Below, piece after piece: positions 1 through 7,537 of a DNA stretch of 11,411 nt. The position numbers and the translations under genes were made by a program. Positions within the stretch are counted from its first letter, which is position 1; every line of letters begins with the position of its first letter. The stretch is taken from positions 1-11,411 of the forward strand of contig PMIZ01000173.1 in the NCBI GenBank assembly GCA_003157225.1, in the 5' to 3' direction. The notes under the pieces are model-generated. The model did no database searches, was not told where the DNA came from, and saw only the letters and a list, made by a program, of their open reading frames with translations. Source of the stretch: Actinomycetota bacterium (GTDB taxonomy: Bacteria > Actinomycetota > Thermoleophilia > RBG-16-64-13).

Positions 1-495
1 CACGACGGTGTGCCCCAATTCCCCGGCCCCCCCATGCGCTCCCCGGTAGAGCTTCCCGTCGATAAACAGCCCACCGCCTACCCCCGTCCCCAGGGTCAGC
101 AGGACAACGTTTCGCAGGCCCGCGGCCGCTCCGGCCAAAGCCTCGCCTAGCACAGCGGCGTTGCCGTCGTTCTCGAGAACGACCGGCATGCCCAGCGCCT
201 CCTGCAGGGTGGGTCCCAGTGCCACGCTGACGAGTGGGAGGTTCGGAGACGAGACCACCTCGCGACGGGCGCGATCAACGGTACCGGCGCATGCAAGCCC
301 GATCGCCCCCGGTTCAAACCGTTCGAATTCCTTGAGCGCCCGGCGAAGAACAGCCTCGAGGCCGAGGAGAAAGGACTCCTCGTCGCTAGTCTGGCTCAGC
401 GCCACCACCGGAGGCGCGAGCTGCGTGCCGGCGCGGTCCACCGGGCCCACGGCGATCTTGGTCCCGCCGACATCCACCCCGAGTACCGAGATCAT
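1..495 (-). CDS. ROK-family sugar kinase, N-terminal part (cut by window edge)
   Basis: ROK proteins are cytoplasmic sugar kinases (glucokinase, fructokinase, N-acetylhexosamine kinase types) or repressors. The 165 visible residues start with the ATP-phosphate loop DVGGTK (residues 8-13). ENDGNAA (108-114), with the likely catalytic Asp, and the second phosphate loop LTLGTGVGGG (133-142) follow. The frame leaves the window just after GELGH (158-162), where the His normally precedes the Cys-rich zinc site, so roughly half the protein is missing. No N-terminal helix-turn-helix is present, which favours kinase over repressor. I chose the ATG at 495 because GGGAGGAG lies just upstream; an in-frame ATG at 516 would add seven residues. 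The gene follows the DUF2007 gene by 30 bases on the same strand and may phosphorylate a sugar for the upstream aldolase operon. The substrate cannot be read from this part. Confidence 0.9.
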   Translation of the reverse strand, partial: MISVLGVDVGGTKIAVGPVDRAGTQLAPPVVALSQTSDEESFLLGLEAVLRRALKEFERFEPGAIGLACAGTVDRARREVVSSPNLPLVSVALGPTLQEALGMPVVLENDGNAAVLGEALAGAAAGLRNVVLLTLGTGVGGGLFIDGKLYRGAHGGAGELGHTVV

Positions 496-525
496 GTTTC
501 TCCTCCCACCAGCCATGCCGGTGCC

Positions 526-801
526 CTAGTTGTCCACAGCCTCTGTCTCGAGAGCGGCTCGTGCTTCCTCGAGCTCGTCGGCCCGCACCATTATGTCCTG
601 CTGCCCCGCGCCGTCGACGGTCAACCCGTAGACCACCCCGAACGCCTCATGCTTCAGGTAGCTCATGATCCCCGCGCTCCGCAGCTTGGCCACGATGATC
701 TGAGCCTCCACCGGATCGTAGACGGAGGTGAGAAGCACGCATTCATCCCCGGATCCGCCGGCATTCCGCCCAGCGCCTTGATCCTCATAGCCCGAGCTCA
801 T
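526..801 (-). CDS. DUF2007-domain small protein
   Basis: This is a 91-residue protein. Residues about 22-83 fit the DUF2007 family (putative signal-transducing or regulatory small domain): LLTSVYDPVEAQIIVAKL is followed by a glycine-rich turn and QQDIMVRADELEEARAAL. The first 20 residues are Gly/Asn/Asp-rich and probably disordered. The biochemical role of the family is not established. The ATG at 801 lies inside the end of the HD-domain gene (17-base overlap), with GGAGGTGG as ribosome binding site inside that gene, so the two are probably translationally coupled. There is no signal peptide or membrane segment. The family call is from the residue pattern; the role is unknown. Confidence 0.85.
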   Translation of the reverse strand: MSSGYEDQGAGRNAGGSGDECVLLTSVYDPVEAQIIVAKLRSAGIMSYLKHEAFGVVYGLTVDGAGQQDIMVRADELEEARAALETEAVDN

Positions 802-1339
802 CGGCCACCTCCTTCATCGCCTCCAGCCCTATCTGCATGAACTCGTCCAAATCGAGACCGAGGTCGGCGCAGGTCAGGATATCCTCCCTGCGGGCTCCCT
901 TGGCGAAGCAAGGCTCCTTGAAGCGCTTCCTGAGGCTCTTCAACTCCACCGGAGCGAGACGTTTCTCCGGGCGGATCAGCGCCGCCGCCGTGACCAGCCC
1001 GGTCAAGCAGTCGCAGGCGAAGAGCGCCCGGTCCATCTCCGACTGGATGATGGAGCCGTTGCTGGAGTTGTGAGCCCGGATGGCCTGGAGGACTTCCTCG
1101 TCGGCCAGACCCGCTTCGCGTAGCCACTGCACGGTCAGGTTCCCATGGGTCTCCATGCTGTCTGCCGTCTGCTCCACATCGAGGTCGTGAAGCAACCCGG
1201 CCAGCCGCCACCGCTCCTCGTCGCCCCCGAGCCGCCGCGCAAGGGCGCCCATGATGGCCTCGGCCGCCACCATGTGGTTCACCAGGTTCTCGTTCTGCAC
1301 CCGCTCCCGGACCAGCGCGAGGGCCTCTTCCCGATTCAC
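785..1339 (-). CDS. HD-superfamily predicted phosphohydrolase
   Basis: This 184-residue cytoplasmic protein is of the HD/HDIG type, which are metal-dependent phosphohydrolases. The metal ligands appear in order: H22 (NHMVAAE), H51-D52 (LLHDLD), H65, H90 (IRAHN) and D110 (ACDCLTG). The remainder matches the usual C-terminal half of this single-domain group ([16 protein letters not shown], then [10 protein letters not shown]). I chose the GTG at 1339 because GGAGGCGAG lies just upstream and because it overlaps the threonine aldolase stop as GTGA, a common coupled arrangement. A frame open further upstream runs into the aldolase gene in another frame and shows no homology. The substrate (nucleotide or other phosphoester) is unknown. 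The next gene overlaps its 3' end by 17 bases. Confidence 0.87.
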   Translation of the reverse strand: MNREEALALVRERVQNENLVNHMVAAEAIMGALARRLGGDEERWRLAGLLHDLDVEQTADSMETHGNLTVQWLREAGLADEEVLQAIRAHNSSNGSIIQSEMDRALFACDCLTGLVTAAALIRPEKRLAPVELKSLRKRFKEPCFAKGARREDILTCADLGLDLDEFMQIGLEAMKEVADELGL

Positions 1340-2415
1340 CTCGCCTCCGTTTCCGTCGCCCGGTCCGCGCGCAGCCGAGACAACACCCGGACAACGATCT
1401 CCCCGGCCGCCCGCACCGCTTCGGCGCTCACGTCTAGATGGGTCACGAACCGTACCCTGTCGGCAGCCGCGGCGCCGCAAAGCACTCCTTGCTCGCCCAG
1501 AGCGGCGAGCACCTCCGCCGCGGTGACTCCAAGGGCGCTCACGTCGGCGATGAGGATGTTGGTCTGCACGGGATGGATGAGCCGCACTCCCGGCGCCTCC
1601 TCGAGATAGCGAGCCAGCACGGCTGCCTTCTCGTGGTCCTCAGCCAACCGGCCGAGGTTGTGCTCCAGCGCGTAGACCGCGCCCGCGGCGATGATACCCG
1701 CCTGCCTCATGGCTCCGCCGAACCGTTTGCGGTTGTTGCGCGCCTCCTCCACAAAGTCCCGCGAGCCGGCAAGAGCGGACCCGACAGGAGCTCCCAATCC
1801 TTTGGAGAAGCACACGGAGACCGAGTCGGCGGTAGCGGCGTACACAGCGAGACCAATGCCGGTGGCTACATGGGCGTTCCAGATGCGAGCTCCATCGAGA
1901 TGTACCCCGATCCCATGAGCATGTGCCACCGAGGCCACGTCCTGCATGCTCTCGAGAGGCCAGATGGTGCCGCCGCACCGGTTGTGGGTGTTCTCCATCT
2001 CCACCGCTCCGGTGCGGGCGAAATGCTCCGACACGGGCCGGATGGCGCACTCCACGCTCTCCCCGGTCAACACTCCGTGCTCCCCCGCCACCGGACGAAG
2101 CTGTAGGCCCGAGAGGGCGGCCGCGGAGCCACCCTCATGGTGCAGCACGTGGGCGTCTTCGTGCACGATGACCTCGTCGCCCACTCGAGTGAGGGTCCGC
2201 AGGCACAACTGGTTGCTCATGGTCCCCGAGGGAACGAAAAGGGCAGCCTCCTTCCCCAGCATCCCGGCCACGGTCTCCTGCAGCAGGTTGATGGAGGGAT
2301 CCTCGCGGTATACGTCGTCTCCCACCGGCGCGGCGGCCATGGCCCGGCGCATGGGCTCACTCGGCTTGGTGACCGTGTCGCTACGCAGATCGATAGGCTC
2401 GCCGGGACGAGACAT
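1336..2415 (-). CDS. ltaE: low-specificity L-threonine aldolase
   Basis: This 359-residue PLP enzyme of fold type I cleaves L-threonine or allo-threonine to glycine and acetaldehyde in the cytoplasm. The family pattern is clear: [19 protein letters not shown] at residues 8-26, GDDVYREDP (32-40), [11 protein letters not shown] (60-70), HEGGSAAAL (93-101), ENTHNRCGG (141-149), the aspartate/arginine motif [10 protein letters not shown] (172-181) and the PLP lysine K205 in [14 protein letters not shown]. Length is normal. The ATG at 2415 has GGAAGGAAG upstream. It sits 48 bases after the fused aldolase/dehydrogenase gene and overlaps the HD-domain gene by four bases. Within an aldolase-rich operon it might supply or consume C2 aldehydes, but that is inference. 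Stereospecificity (L, D or allo) cannot be seen. Confidence 0.94.
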   Translation of the reverse strand: MSRPGEPIDLRSDTVTKPSEPMRRAMAAAPVGDDVYREDPSINLLQETVAGMLGKEAALFVPSGTMSNQLCLRTLTRVGDEVIVHEDAHVLHHEGGSAAALSGLQLRPVAGEHGVLTGESVECAIRPVSEHFARTGAVEMENTHNRCGGTIWPLESMQDVASVAHAHGIGVHLDGARIWNAHVATGIGLAVYAATADSVSVCFSKGLGAPVGSALAGSRDFVEEARNNRKRFGGAMRQAGIIAAGAVYALEHNLGRLAEDHEKAAVLARYLEEAPGVRLIHPVQTNILIADVSALGVTAAEVLAALGEQGVLCGAAAADRVRFVTHLDVSAEAVRAAGEIVVRVLSRLRADRATETEAR

Positions 2416-2463
2416 GCTTCCTTCCAGCCTCCTAGCCTCGATTCAAAATGAAGCCGTGGCCAC

Positions 2464-4707
2464 TCACCTGGGCGTCGCGTCCGGAAGGCCCCCGTCCACG
2501 GGAATGGTCGCCCCGGTGGTGGGCGTCTGCCTGGTAGCGAAGAAGAGCACGGCGTTCGCGACGTGCGCCGCGGTGACCTGTACCTTCAACAGGTTCCGAC
2601 TCTGATAGTAGGCCTCCAGGCCCGCTTCATCCAGTCCCCGTGCCTTCATGCGCTCGGGTCCGACCGCGGCCCAAAGTCCCGATTTGCAGGTGCCGCAGGA
2701 GAAGACGGCGTCCGGAGCCACCATGTTCACCCGCACGTCATCGGCCGCCAACTCCAGGCTGGCGATGCGCGCGAGCTGGTGAGCGGCCGCCTTGGTGGAA
2801 CTGTAGGCGCCGAAATTCGCGCCCGGGGCGAAGACGTTCTTGGTGGAGACGAGTACGATGTCGCCTCCGGTGCCCTGCTCTCTGAACGCGCGGCCGGCCT
2901 CAGCCAGTACCAACAAGGTTCCCTCCACGTTCACCTGCTCGAGCTTGCGGTACCGATCAAGCGAGAGATCGACGAGCGAGGCCGCCATAGCCACACCCGC
3001 GTTGGGTATCACCAAGTCGATGCCGCCCCATGTGCGGGTCACCTCAGCGAAGGCTCCTGCCACCGAATCGGGATTGGTGACATCCAACGGCACGCCCACG
3101 ACGCTACCGGGAAAGCTTGCTTCGAGTGTTTCGACCAGCTTGTCCAGAGGAGCCCCGCGAAGGTCGGTGGCCGCCACCAAGCACCCCGCCTCGAGCAACC
3201 CCTGGCAGATGCCGGTACCGATAGCCCCCGCGGCGCCCGTGACCAGAGCCACGTGCCCTCGAAGCGGCGATGATGGCTGGTCCTCGGTGGCAGTTGTGCC
3301 GGTCGCGGGGGTGCCCGAGCCCTGGCTCGGCGCCCCGCCGGGCGCGTGTCGGCGTGCTGCGGAGGGCGCCGAGCCGGCCAGCGCCTCTCTTCCCAACTTC
3401 GCGTGCTGCAAGGTGCGGTATTCCATCCGGAACAGCTCGTCTTCGGCGAGACCTTGGTAGCTGCCGCCCGACGCCAGGATCGAGGCCTTCACCGCGACCG
3501 TGTGTTCGGCGATGTCCAACGTGATCTTCGCCTCGCGCAGATCGGGGCCGGCGCAGAGCACGCCGAGACCCGGCAACATGACCACCCGGGGCCGGGGATC
3601 GAACGGCTCTACCCCCGGGGGCATGAGATCCCGATGGCGGGCCAAATAGTCCTCATACTGCTTGCAGTAGCCGTCGACGGCTGACTCGAGCTGCGCGCGC
3701 AGGGTCGCGGGGGTGTCGTAGGCCGGCCTGTCGACCCACAGCGGCAGAGGCTTGGTGCGGATCAGATGGTCCGTCGTGAGCGCCGGGGTCACGAAGGCCT
3801 CACGAGCCCCAGACATGTTCATGGCATCCAGCACCGATGGCGCGGTGAGAGCCTGCACCACCACGCGGTGGTAGGGCCGGTCGCAGTTCCCGGTGCGAGC
3901 GGCCAGCAGCCCGCGCAGCAGGGGCGCCACCCGGGCGAGCCGGGCGTCCGCGGCCGCCTGTCCTCTCGATTGGGCTGCGCTCGGCCGGCGGCCGGCCGCC
4001 GGCGAGCCCGGCTTGGCCCGGCTCGTACCCAAGTACTGCTCCGCCCTCGACACCAGTCTGATCATCTTCTGGTAGGACTCGCGGGCTGTGTCGCCCCAAG
4101 TCACAATGCCGTGGTGGGCCCACACCATTCCCCACGCGGCCGGCCGAGCCTTGAGGGCCACTGAAGCGGCCTTCGCCAGCTTGAAGCCCGGGGCCACGTA
4201 CGGCAGCACGATCACCTCTTCTCCCAGTGCCTCGACAGTCGCCTCTTCGCCGCCCTCCCGGTTGGTGAGTGCCAGGATGGCGTCGGCGTGGGTGTGGTCC
4301 ACGTAGAGGCCGGGCAAGAAAGCGTGCACCAGGGCCTCGATGGAGGGTGTGCGGCTATGGGCTCGCAAGAGGTGGGTGCGGAGTTGGTCAACCATCGCCT
4401 CGTCGTCTAGGTCGGTGAGCGACCGCAACTTGCGGAGATACTCGAGGTCGAGCCCAGGATGGTCCTCCGGCTCTATGCCGGCCATGTCGGCCCCCGAAGC
4501 TTTCACGAAGATGGCGGATATCTCCCGGCCGAGGACATCCTTCCAGATGGTCTTCACCGACGAGTTCCCGCCGCCGTGAAGCACCAGATTCGGGTCGGCG
4601 CCCAACAGACGGCTGGAGTAGGTCCGCAGAGCCAAGGGCTCCCCCCACTCCGGCGCATAGCGCGCGACAAACCCAGCAGCCTCTTCTTCCGACCATCGTG
4701 AGCGCAT
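2464..4707 (-). CDS. bifunctional class II aldolase / short-chain dehydrogenase (rhamnulose-1-phosphate aldolase type)
   Basis: A 747-residue fusion. Residues about 1-230 plus 255-440 form the class II (zinc) aldolase part: HGGGNSSVK (44-52), FVKASG (67-72), zinc histidines in DHTHAD (H138, H140) and a further pair in WAHHG (H198, H199). Residues about 483-747 form an SDR dehydrogenase: NAD loop TGAAGAIG (490-497), NAG (569-571), catalytic S621, Y635 and K639 (YSSTK), and the C-terminal VDGG. In characterised relatives (RhaD/RhaE fusions) the aldolase makes dihydroxyacetone phosphate and L-lactaldehyde, and the dehydrogenase handles the lactaldehyde. Two Ala/Gly/Pro/Arg-rich segments, 228-255 and 441-482, look like an inserted loop and the domain linker. 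AAGGAGGAGG precedes the ATG. No rhamnose isomerase or kinase is nearby, so the substrate may be another deoxy sugar phosphate. Confidence 0.9.
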   Translation of the reverse strand: MRSRWSEEEAAGFVARYAPEWGEPLALRTYSSRLLGADPNLVLHGGGNSSVKTIWKDVLGREISAIFVKASGADMAGIEPEDHPGLDLEYLRKLRSLTDLDDEAMVDQLRTHLLRAHSRTPSIEALVHAFLPGLYVDHTHADAILALTNREGGEEATVEALGEEVIVLPYVAPGFKLAKAASVALKARPAAWGMVWAHHGIVTWGDTARESYQKMIRLVSRAEQYLGTSRAKPGSPAAGRRPSAAQSRGQAAADARLARVAPLLRGLLAARTGNCDRPYHRVVVQALTAPSVLDAMNMSGAREAFVTPALTTDHLIRTKPLPLWVDRPAYDTPATLRAQLESAVDGYCKQYEDYLARHRDLMPPGVEPFDPRPRVVMLPGLGVLCAGPDLREAKITLDIAEHTVAVKASILASGGSYQGLAEDELFRMEYRTLQHAKLGREALAGSAPSAARRHAPGGAPSQGSGTPATGTTATEDQPSSPLRGHVALVTGAAGAIGTGICQGLLEAGCLVAATDLRGAPLDKLVETLEASFPGSVVGVPLDVTNPDSVAGAFAEVTRTWGGIDLVIPNAGVAMAASLVDLSLDRYRKLEQVNVEGTLLVLAEAGRAFREQGTGGDIVLVSTKNVFAPGANFGAYSSTKAAAHQLARIASLELAADDVRVNMVAPDAVFSCGTCKSGLWAAVGPERMKARGLDEAGLEAYYQSRNLLKVQVTAAHVANAVLFFATRQTPTTGATIPVDGGLPDATPR

Positions 4708-4754
4708 CCAGCCTCCTCCTTCAACCCCGCACTACGCCGGCAGCCACCCGGCGA

Positions 4755-5477
4755 TCATCCAGCCGAGCCGCGCCGCACAGCTTCGAGTACAAACCGGGCA
4801 TTGGCTTCTGGATCTTTGCCGTCGAACACGGCGCTACCCGCCGCGATCAGGTCCGCCCCCGCTGCCGCCACCTCGGCGATGTTGTCGCGGGTGATACCCC
4901 CGTCCACGCACACCAGGATGTCCCTGCCCGACGCTCTGACGAGTTCCTTCACCCGGGCCAGCCGGCCGAAGGTCGTGGGAGCGAACTTCTGACCACTCCA
5001 ACCGGGATCCACAGCCAGCAAGGAGATGACGTCCACCTGTTCGAGCAACGGCGCCGACAGCCATTCGAGTGGAGTGCCGGGATTGAGCGCCAGCCCACGC
5101 ACGATGCCGCGGCCATCGCCGGCGGCATGTTCCAGGGCGCCGAGCCCTTGCAGCGCGCGGTGGATATGCACCACCGCCTCCACGTGCACGGTGACGATGT
5201 CCGCTCCTGCCGCGGCGAAGGCCGCAAACGTGTCCAGAGGTTCGTGGACCATCAAGTGGACATCCTTGAGCAGCCGCGTGCGGAGTCCCTTGACGTACGG
5301 GGCGCCCACGGTGAGCTGCGGGCAGAAGCATCCGTCCATCACATCGATGTGGATTACGCCTACCCCCGCGCGCTCGAGCATCTCCAGCTCAGACTCTAGG
5401 TGCATCAGGTCGGCGGCCAGGGTTCCCACGCTCACCGTGGGGCAGAGGGCCCGCAACCGCGCCAGGGTCGTGATCAT
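4755..5477 (-). CDS. ribulose-phosphate 3-epimerase family protein
   Basis: A 240-residue TIM-barrel sugar-phosphate epimerase. Family motifs appear in order: PTVSVGTLAADL (13-24) in place of the usual PSILSADF, HIDVMDG (43-49, with likely catalytic D45), DVHLMVHEP (72-80), VHVEA (97-101), ALNPGTP (130-136), VDPGWSGQKF (156-165), VDGGI with the second catalytic Asp (D192), and the phosphate-binding AAGSAVF (212-218). The canonical His after MDG is Cys50, and the N-terminal strand also differs. It may therefore be a paralogue acting on another ketose phosphate (allulose- or tetrulose-phosphate type) and not the pentose-phosphate Rpe. The ATG at 5477 has only weak Shine-Dalgarno sequence, but it lies six bases after the lsrF-like stop, which suggests coupled translation. 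I left the symbol empty because the substrate is uncertain. Confidence 0.88.
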   Translation of the reverse strand: MITTLARLRALCPTVSVGTLAADLMHLESELEMLERAGVGVIHIDVMDGCFCPQLTVGAPYVKGLRTRLLKDVHLMVHEPLDTFAAFAAAGADIVTVHVEAVVHIHRALQGLGALEHAAGDGRGIVRGLALNPGTPLEWLSAPLLEQVDVISLLAVDPGWSGQKFAPTTFGRLARVKELVRASGRDILVCVDGGITRDNIAEVAAAGADLIAAGSAVFDGKDPEANARFVLEAVRRGSAG

Positions 5478-5483
5478 CAGCCG

Positions 5484-6368
5484 CTACTTGTTCTCGTGCT
5501 TCAAGGTCTCGAACAACTCGTGGGCCTCGACGGGCTTCATGTTCTCGTGAACCACTTTGCCTACCGCTTGGATCATTGCCTCTGGGTACTCCGACTGGAA
5601 GATGTTCCTGCCCATGTCCACCCCGGCCGCGCCTTCGCTCACGGCCTTGTAGGCCATGGTCAGCGCGTCCAGCTCGGGTAGCTTCTTGCCGCCGGCCATG
5701 ACGATGGGCACCGGGCACGATGCCGTGACGGTCTGGAAGTCCTCTTCGATGTAGTAGGTCTTCACGAAATGAGCGCCCAACTCCGCGGCAATGCGGCAGG
5801 CCAGCCGGAAATAGCGAGCGTCCCGGGTCATCGCTTTGCCGACCGCGGTCACGCCTAGGATGGGCATGCCGTAGCGGTTGCCGGCGTCCACCAGCCGGGT
5901 AAGGTTGCAGATGGATTGGGTCTCGTACTCCCCGCCGATGAAAACCTGCACCGCCATGGCGGCTGCGTTGAGACGTAGCGCGTCTTCGATATCGAGGGCA
6001 AGCTGCTCGTTCGAAAGCTCCTTGAGGATGCTCGGACCGCCGCTCGCGCGCAGCACCACGCCCTTGCCGTAGGAGGAAGGGATGGTGGTCCGGAGAATGC
6101 CCCGGGTGAGCATGAGCGCGTCCGCGTAGGGAGCCAGAGGGACGATATTGACGTCTACCCGTTCGAGACCGGAGGTAGGACCCTGAAAATAGCCGTGATC
6201 GATGGCCAGCATGACCGTGCGGCCCGAGCGCGGATTGAAGATCCGGGCCAGGCGGTTCTGCATGCCCCAGTCTAGCGACGTAGACCCTTTGACAAAGAAG
6301 GCCTCATGCCGATAGGGCACATCCAGGCAGAAGTTCTTGGTTTCTTTCAGACCATCGACGTCGGGCAT
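5484..6368 (-). CDS. lsrF: LsrF-type aldolase / 3-hydroxy-5-phosphonooxypentane-2,4-dione thiolase homologue
   Basis: This 294-residue class I aldolase-fold protein is colinear with E. coli LsrF over its whole length: [15 protein letters not shown] (32-46), [18 protein letters not shown] (53-70), LTRGILRTT (87-95), [12 protein letters not shown] (104-115), FVKTYY (201-206), [13 protein letters not shown] (220-232) and [12 protein letters not shown] (249-260). K203 falls at the position of the LsrF Schiff-base lysine. In E. coli, LsrF ends autoinducer-2 breakdown by transferring an acetyl group to CoA and leaving dihydroxyacetone phosphate. None of lsrK, lsrG, lsrR or the Lsr transporter is visible here, so the substrate may be a related C5 or C6 phospho-diketone or ketose phosphate. 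GGAGACGAG precedes the ATG. It is the first gene of the minus-strand series. Family confidence is high; function in this organism is less certain. Confidence 0.9.
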   Translation of the reverse strand: MPDVDGLKETKNFCLDVPYRHEAFFVKGSTSLDWGMQNRLARIFNPRSGRTVMLAIDHGYFQGPTSGLERVDVNIVPLAPYADALMLTRGILRTTIPSSYGKGVVLRASGGPSILKELSNEQLALDIEDALRLNAAAMAVQVFIGGEYETQSICNLTRLVDAGNRYGMPILGVTAVGKAMTRDARYFRLACRIAAELGAHFVKTYYIEEDFQTVTASCPVPIVMAGGKKLPELDALTMAYKAVSEGAAGVDMGRNIFQSEYPEAMIQAVGKVVHENMKPVEAHELFETLKHENK

Positions 6369-6411
6369 TGGCTCGTCTCCGCATGCTCTCGCTCTTACAA
6401 AGGACGCTCAG

Positions 6412-6417
6412 ATTCTA
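6412..6417 (-). promoter_or_regulatory. possible -10 box for the lsrF-like operon
   Basis: In the 98-base divergent gap the minus strand reads TAGAAT at 6417-6412, one mismatch from TATAAT, about 43 bases before the lsrF-like ATG. No good TTGACA-like -35 box is seen 16-18 bases upstream. This is suggestive only. Confidence 0.3.
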
Positions 6418-6462
6418 GCAGGCTGCCGAGCAGAGGCCTGGGAACCGACCGTCGCGTGCTGC

Positions 6463-6468
6463 GATAAT
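6463..6468 (+). promoter_or_regulatory. possible -10 box giving a leaderless or near-leaderless mRNA
   Basis: GATAAT at 6463-6468 overlaps the first ATG (6467) of the zinc-ribbon gene. If it is a -10 box, transcription would begin near 6475-6477, almost on the second in-frame ATG at 6479. There is no purine-rich ribosome binding site before either ATG. No convincing -35 box is seen; the bases at the right distance read GGGAAC. Confidence 0.3.
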
Positions 6469-7270
6469 GGACGACATCATGAGCCCAGGCGAATTCCAGA
6501 GATGCAACGAGTGCCGCGCGTTGAACGAGCCGCGGGCTCTCTTCTGCAGCAGGTGCGGGGCGTCCCTCTATGGACCGGCTCACGGTGCGAAGGGTCGCCG
6601 GCCTCGCCGGGTCACCGCGGCCGGCGCTGCCATGAGCGTCGCCATACTGCTGGTCCTGGCCGCGTCCGTCTTCATTCTCATCATCCTGGTGGAGCGCGCC
6701 TTGGCCCCAACCGAGGCGGTCGACACTCTTGCCGGCCAGACCGGCACCACCGCCGTACTTGCCGACGCCACCACGACGACCGCCGGCGGGAGCGGAGCCT
6801 CGACCACTACCGACATTGCCTCCGCCCAGGCGCCGACGCTCATCCGCCCGATCTCCGCCGTAGCCTCCTCCACGCTCAAGGCCACTGCCACCAACAGCTA
6901 CGGGGCCACCAACCTCCTGGACGGCGACGTCACCACTGCCTGGAACGAGGGGGCACAGGGGGTGGGTATCGGCGAATGGGTCCGCTTCTCGTTCTCGAAG
7001 GAGATCGTCATCTCCCGCATCGAGATCGCCAATGGCTATCAGAAGGACCAGCAGCGTTTCCAGGGGAATCCCCGCGTGAAATCAGTCAAGATCGAGTACT
7101 CCAACGGAGCGACACAGTTGGTCGATCTACTAGACACCATGGAGTTCCAGGCCCTCACGCCTACGCACCAACCGGTCGAATGGGTCAAGCTCGTCATCGT
7201 CTCTGTGTATCCCGGAGATCAGTGGGAAGACACGGCGCTGTCCGAAGTCCGCTTCTACGCCTCCCAGTAG
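6467..7270 (+). CDS. zinc-ribbon membrane protein with C-terminal discoidin-like (NADase-type) glycan-binding domain
   Basis: A 267-residue protein in three parts. Residues 13-30 form a small zinc ribbon with two CxxC knuckles (C13-C16 and C27-C30). A basic stretch (KGRRPRR) is followed by one hydrophobic segment at about 53-77. A Thr/Ala-rich linker (84-125) then leads to a beta-sandwich domain at about 129-267 resembling the NADase-type/F5-8C glycan-binding family: LLDGDVTTAWNEGAQGVGIG (150-169), FSFSKEIVISRIEIANGYQ and the closing LSEVRFYAS. The topology suggests a cytoplasmic ribbon and an outside binding domain. Such proteins are found in high-GC Gram-positives, usually without known ligand. 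Start 6467 is given, but 6479 (MSPGEF) is equally possible. It is divergent from the lsrF-like operon and alone on its strand. Confidence 0.8.
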   Translation: MDDIMSPGEFQRCNECRALNEPRALFCSRCGASLYGPAHGAKGRRPRRVTAAGAAMSVAILLVLAASVFILIILVERALAPTEAVDTLAGQTGTTAVLADATTTTAGGSGASTTTDIASAQAPTLIRPISAVASSTLKATATNSYGATNLLDGDVTTAWNEGAQGVGIGEWVRFSFSKEIVISRIEIANGYQKDQQRFQGNPRVKSVKIEYSNGATQLVDLLDTMEFQALTPTHQPVEWVKLVIVSVYPGDQWEDTALSEVRFYASQ

Positions 7271-7292
7271 TGCTTACTGCGCCGCGCTCGTT

Positions 7293-7322
7293 GAGTGGCC
7301 CCCGGGAGTGGCAGGGGCTCTC
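7293..7322 (+). terminator. weak hairpin after the zinc-ribbon gene
   Basis: GAGTGGCCCC at 7293-7302 can pair with GGGGCTCTC at 7314-7322 (one bulge, one G-U pair), 22 bases after the stop codon. No run of T follows, so this is at best an imperfect terminator. Confidence 0.3.
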
Positions 7323-7479
7323 TTCCGACTTTGAGCTCGTTTCGGAATGGCGTTTCGCCGACAGGGCGTGATTGGCGAGTCTCAGGCAAGGACGCGATGC
7401 GGTGAGTGGATCACTCCGATGGGGCTGAAGTTCATTGCCCTTGTCCTTTGGGTTTGGTGCCGCGCCTCAAACTGCGAGC

Positions 7480-7501
7480 GAAGTAGGCCGCGGCCTACTT
7501 C
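7480..7501. repeat. perfect 22-base palindrome downstream of the HAD gene
   Basis: GAAGTAGGCCG (7480-7490) is followed directly by its exact reverse complement (7491-7501). On the minus strand the stem can be extended past one unpaired T by two more pairs (GC-T-GAAG against CTTCGC). It lies 36 bases beyond the HAD stop codon. It could be a terminator stem (no T run follows on either strand), a protein-binding operator, or a degenerate attC ending the HAD cassette. The rest of 7271-7537 shows no gene I can support. Confidence 0.6.
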
Positions 7502-7537
7502 AGCGATCTGTCCTGCCCCATCCGCCCACGCCGCACA

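Noticed and set aside
161..529. A 122-codon plus-strand open frame
   Set aside because: It is antisense to the ROK kinase, whose phosphate loops and ENDGNAA motif fix the coding strand.
2563..3460. Two overlapping plus-strand open frames of more than 200 codons
   Set aside because: Both are antisense to the dehydrogenase half of the fused aldolase and carry no recognisable domain.
4698..5399. A 233-codon plus-strand open frame
   Set aside because: It is exactly antisense to the epimerase gene, whose motifs are clear. High GC leaves long stop-free antisense frames, and its sequence shows no family pattern.
5484..6368. A complete AI-2 (lsr) degradation operon
   Set aside because: Only the LsrF homologue is present. 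No LsrK, LsrG, LsrR or transporter gene is found in the window, so the name does not prove AI-2 use.
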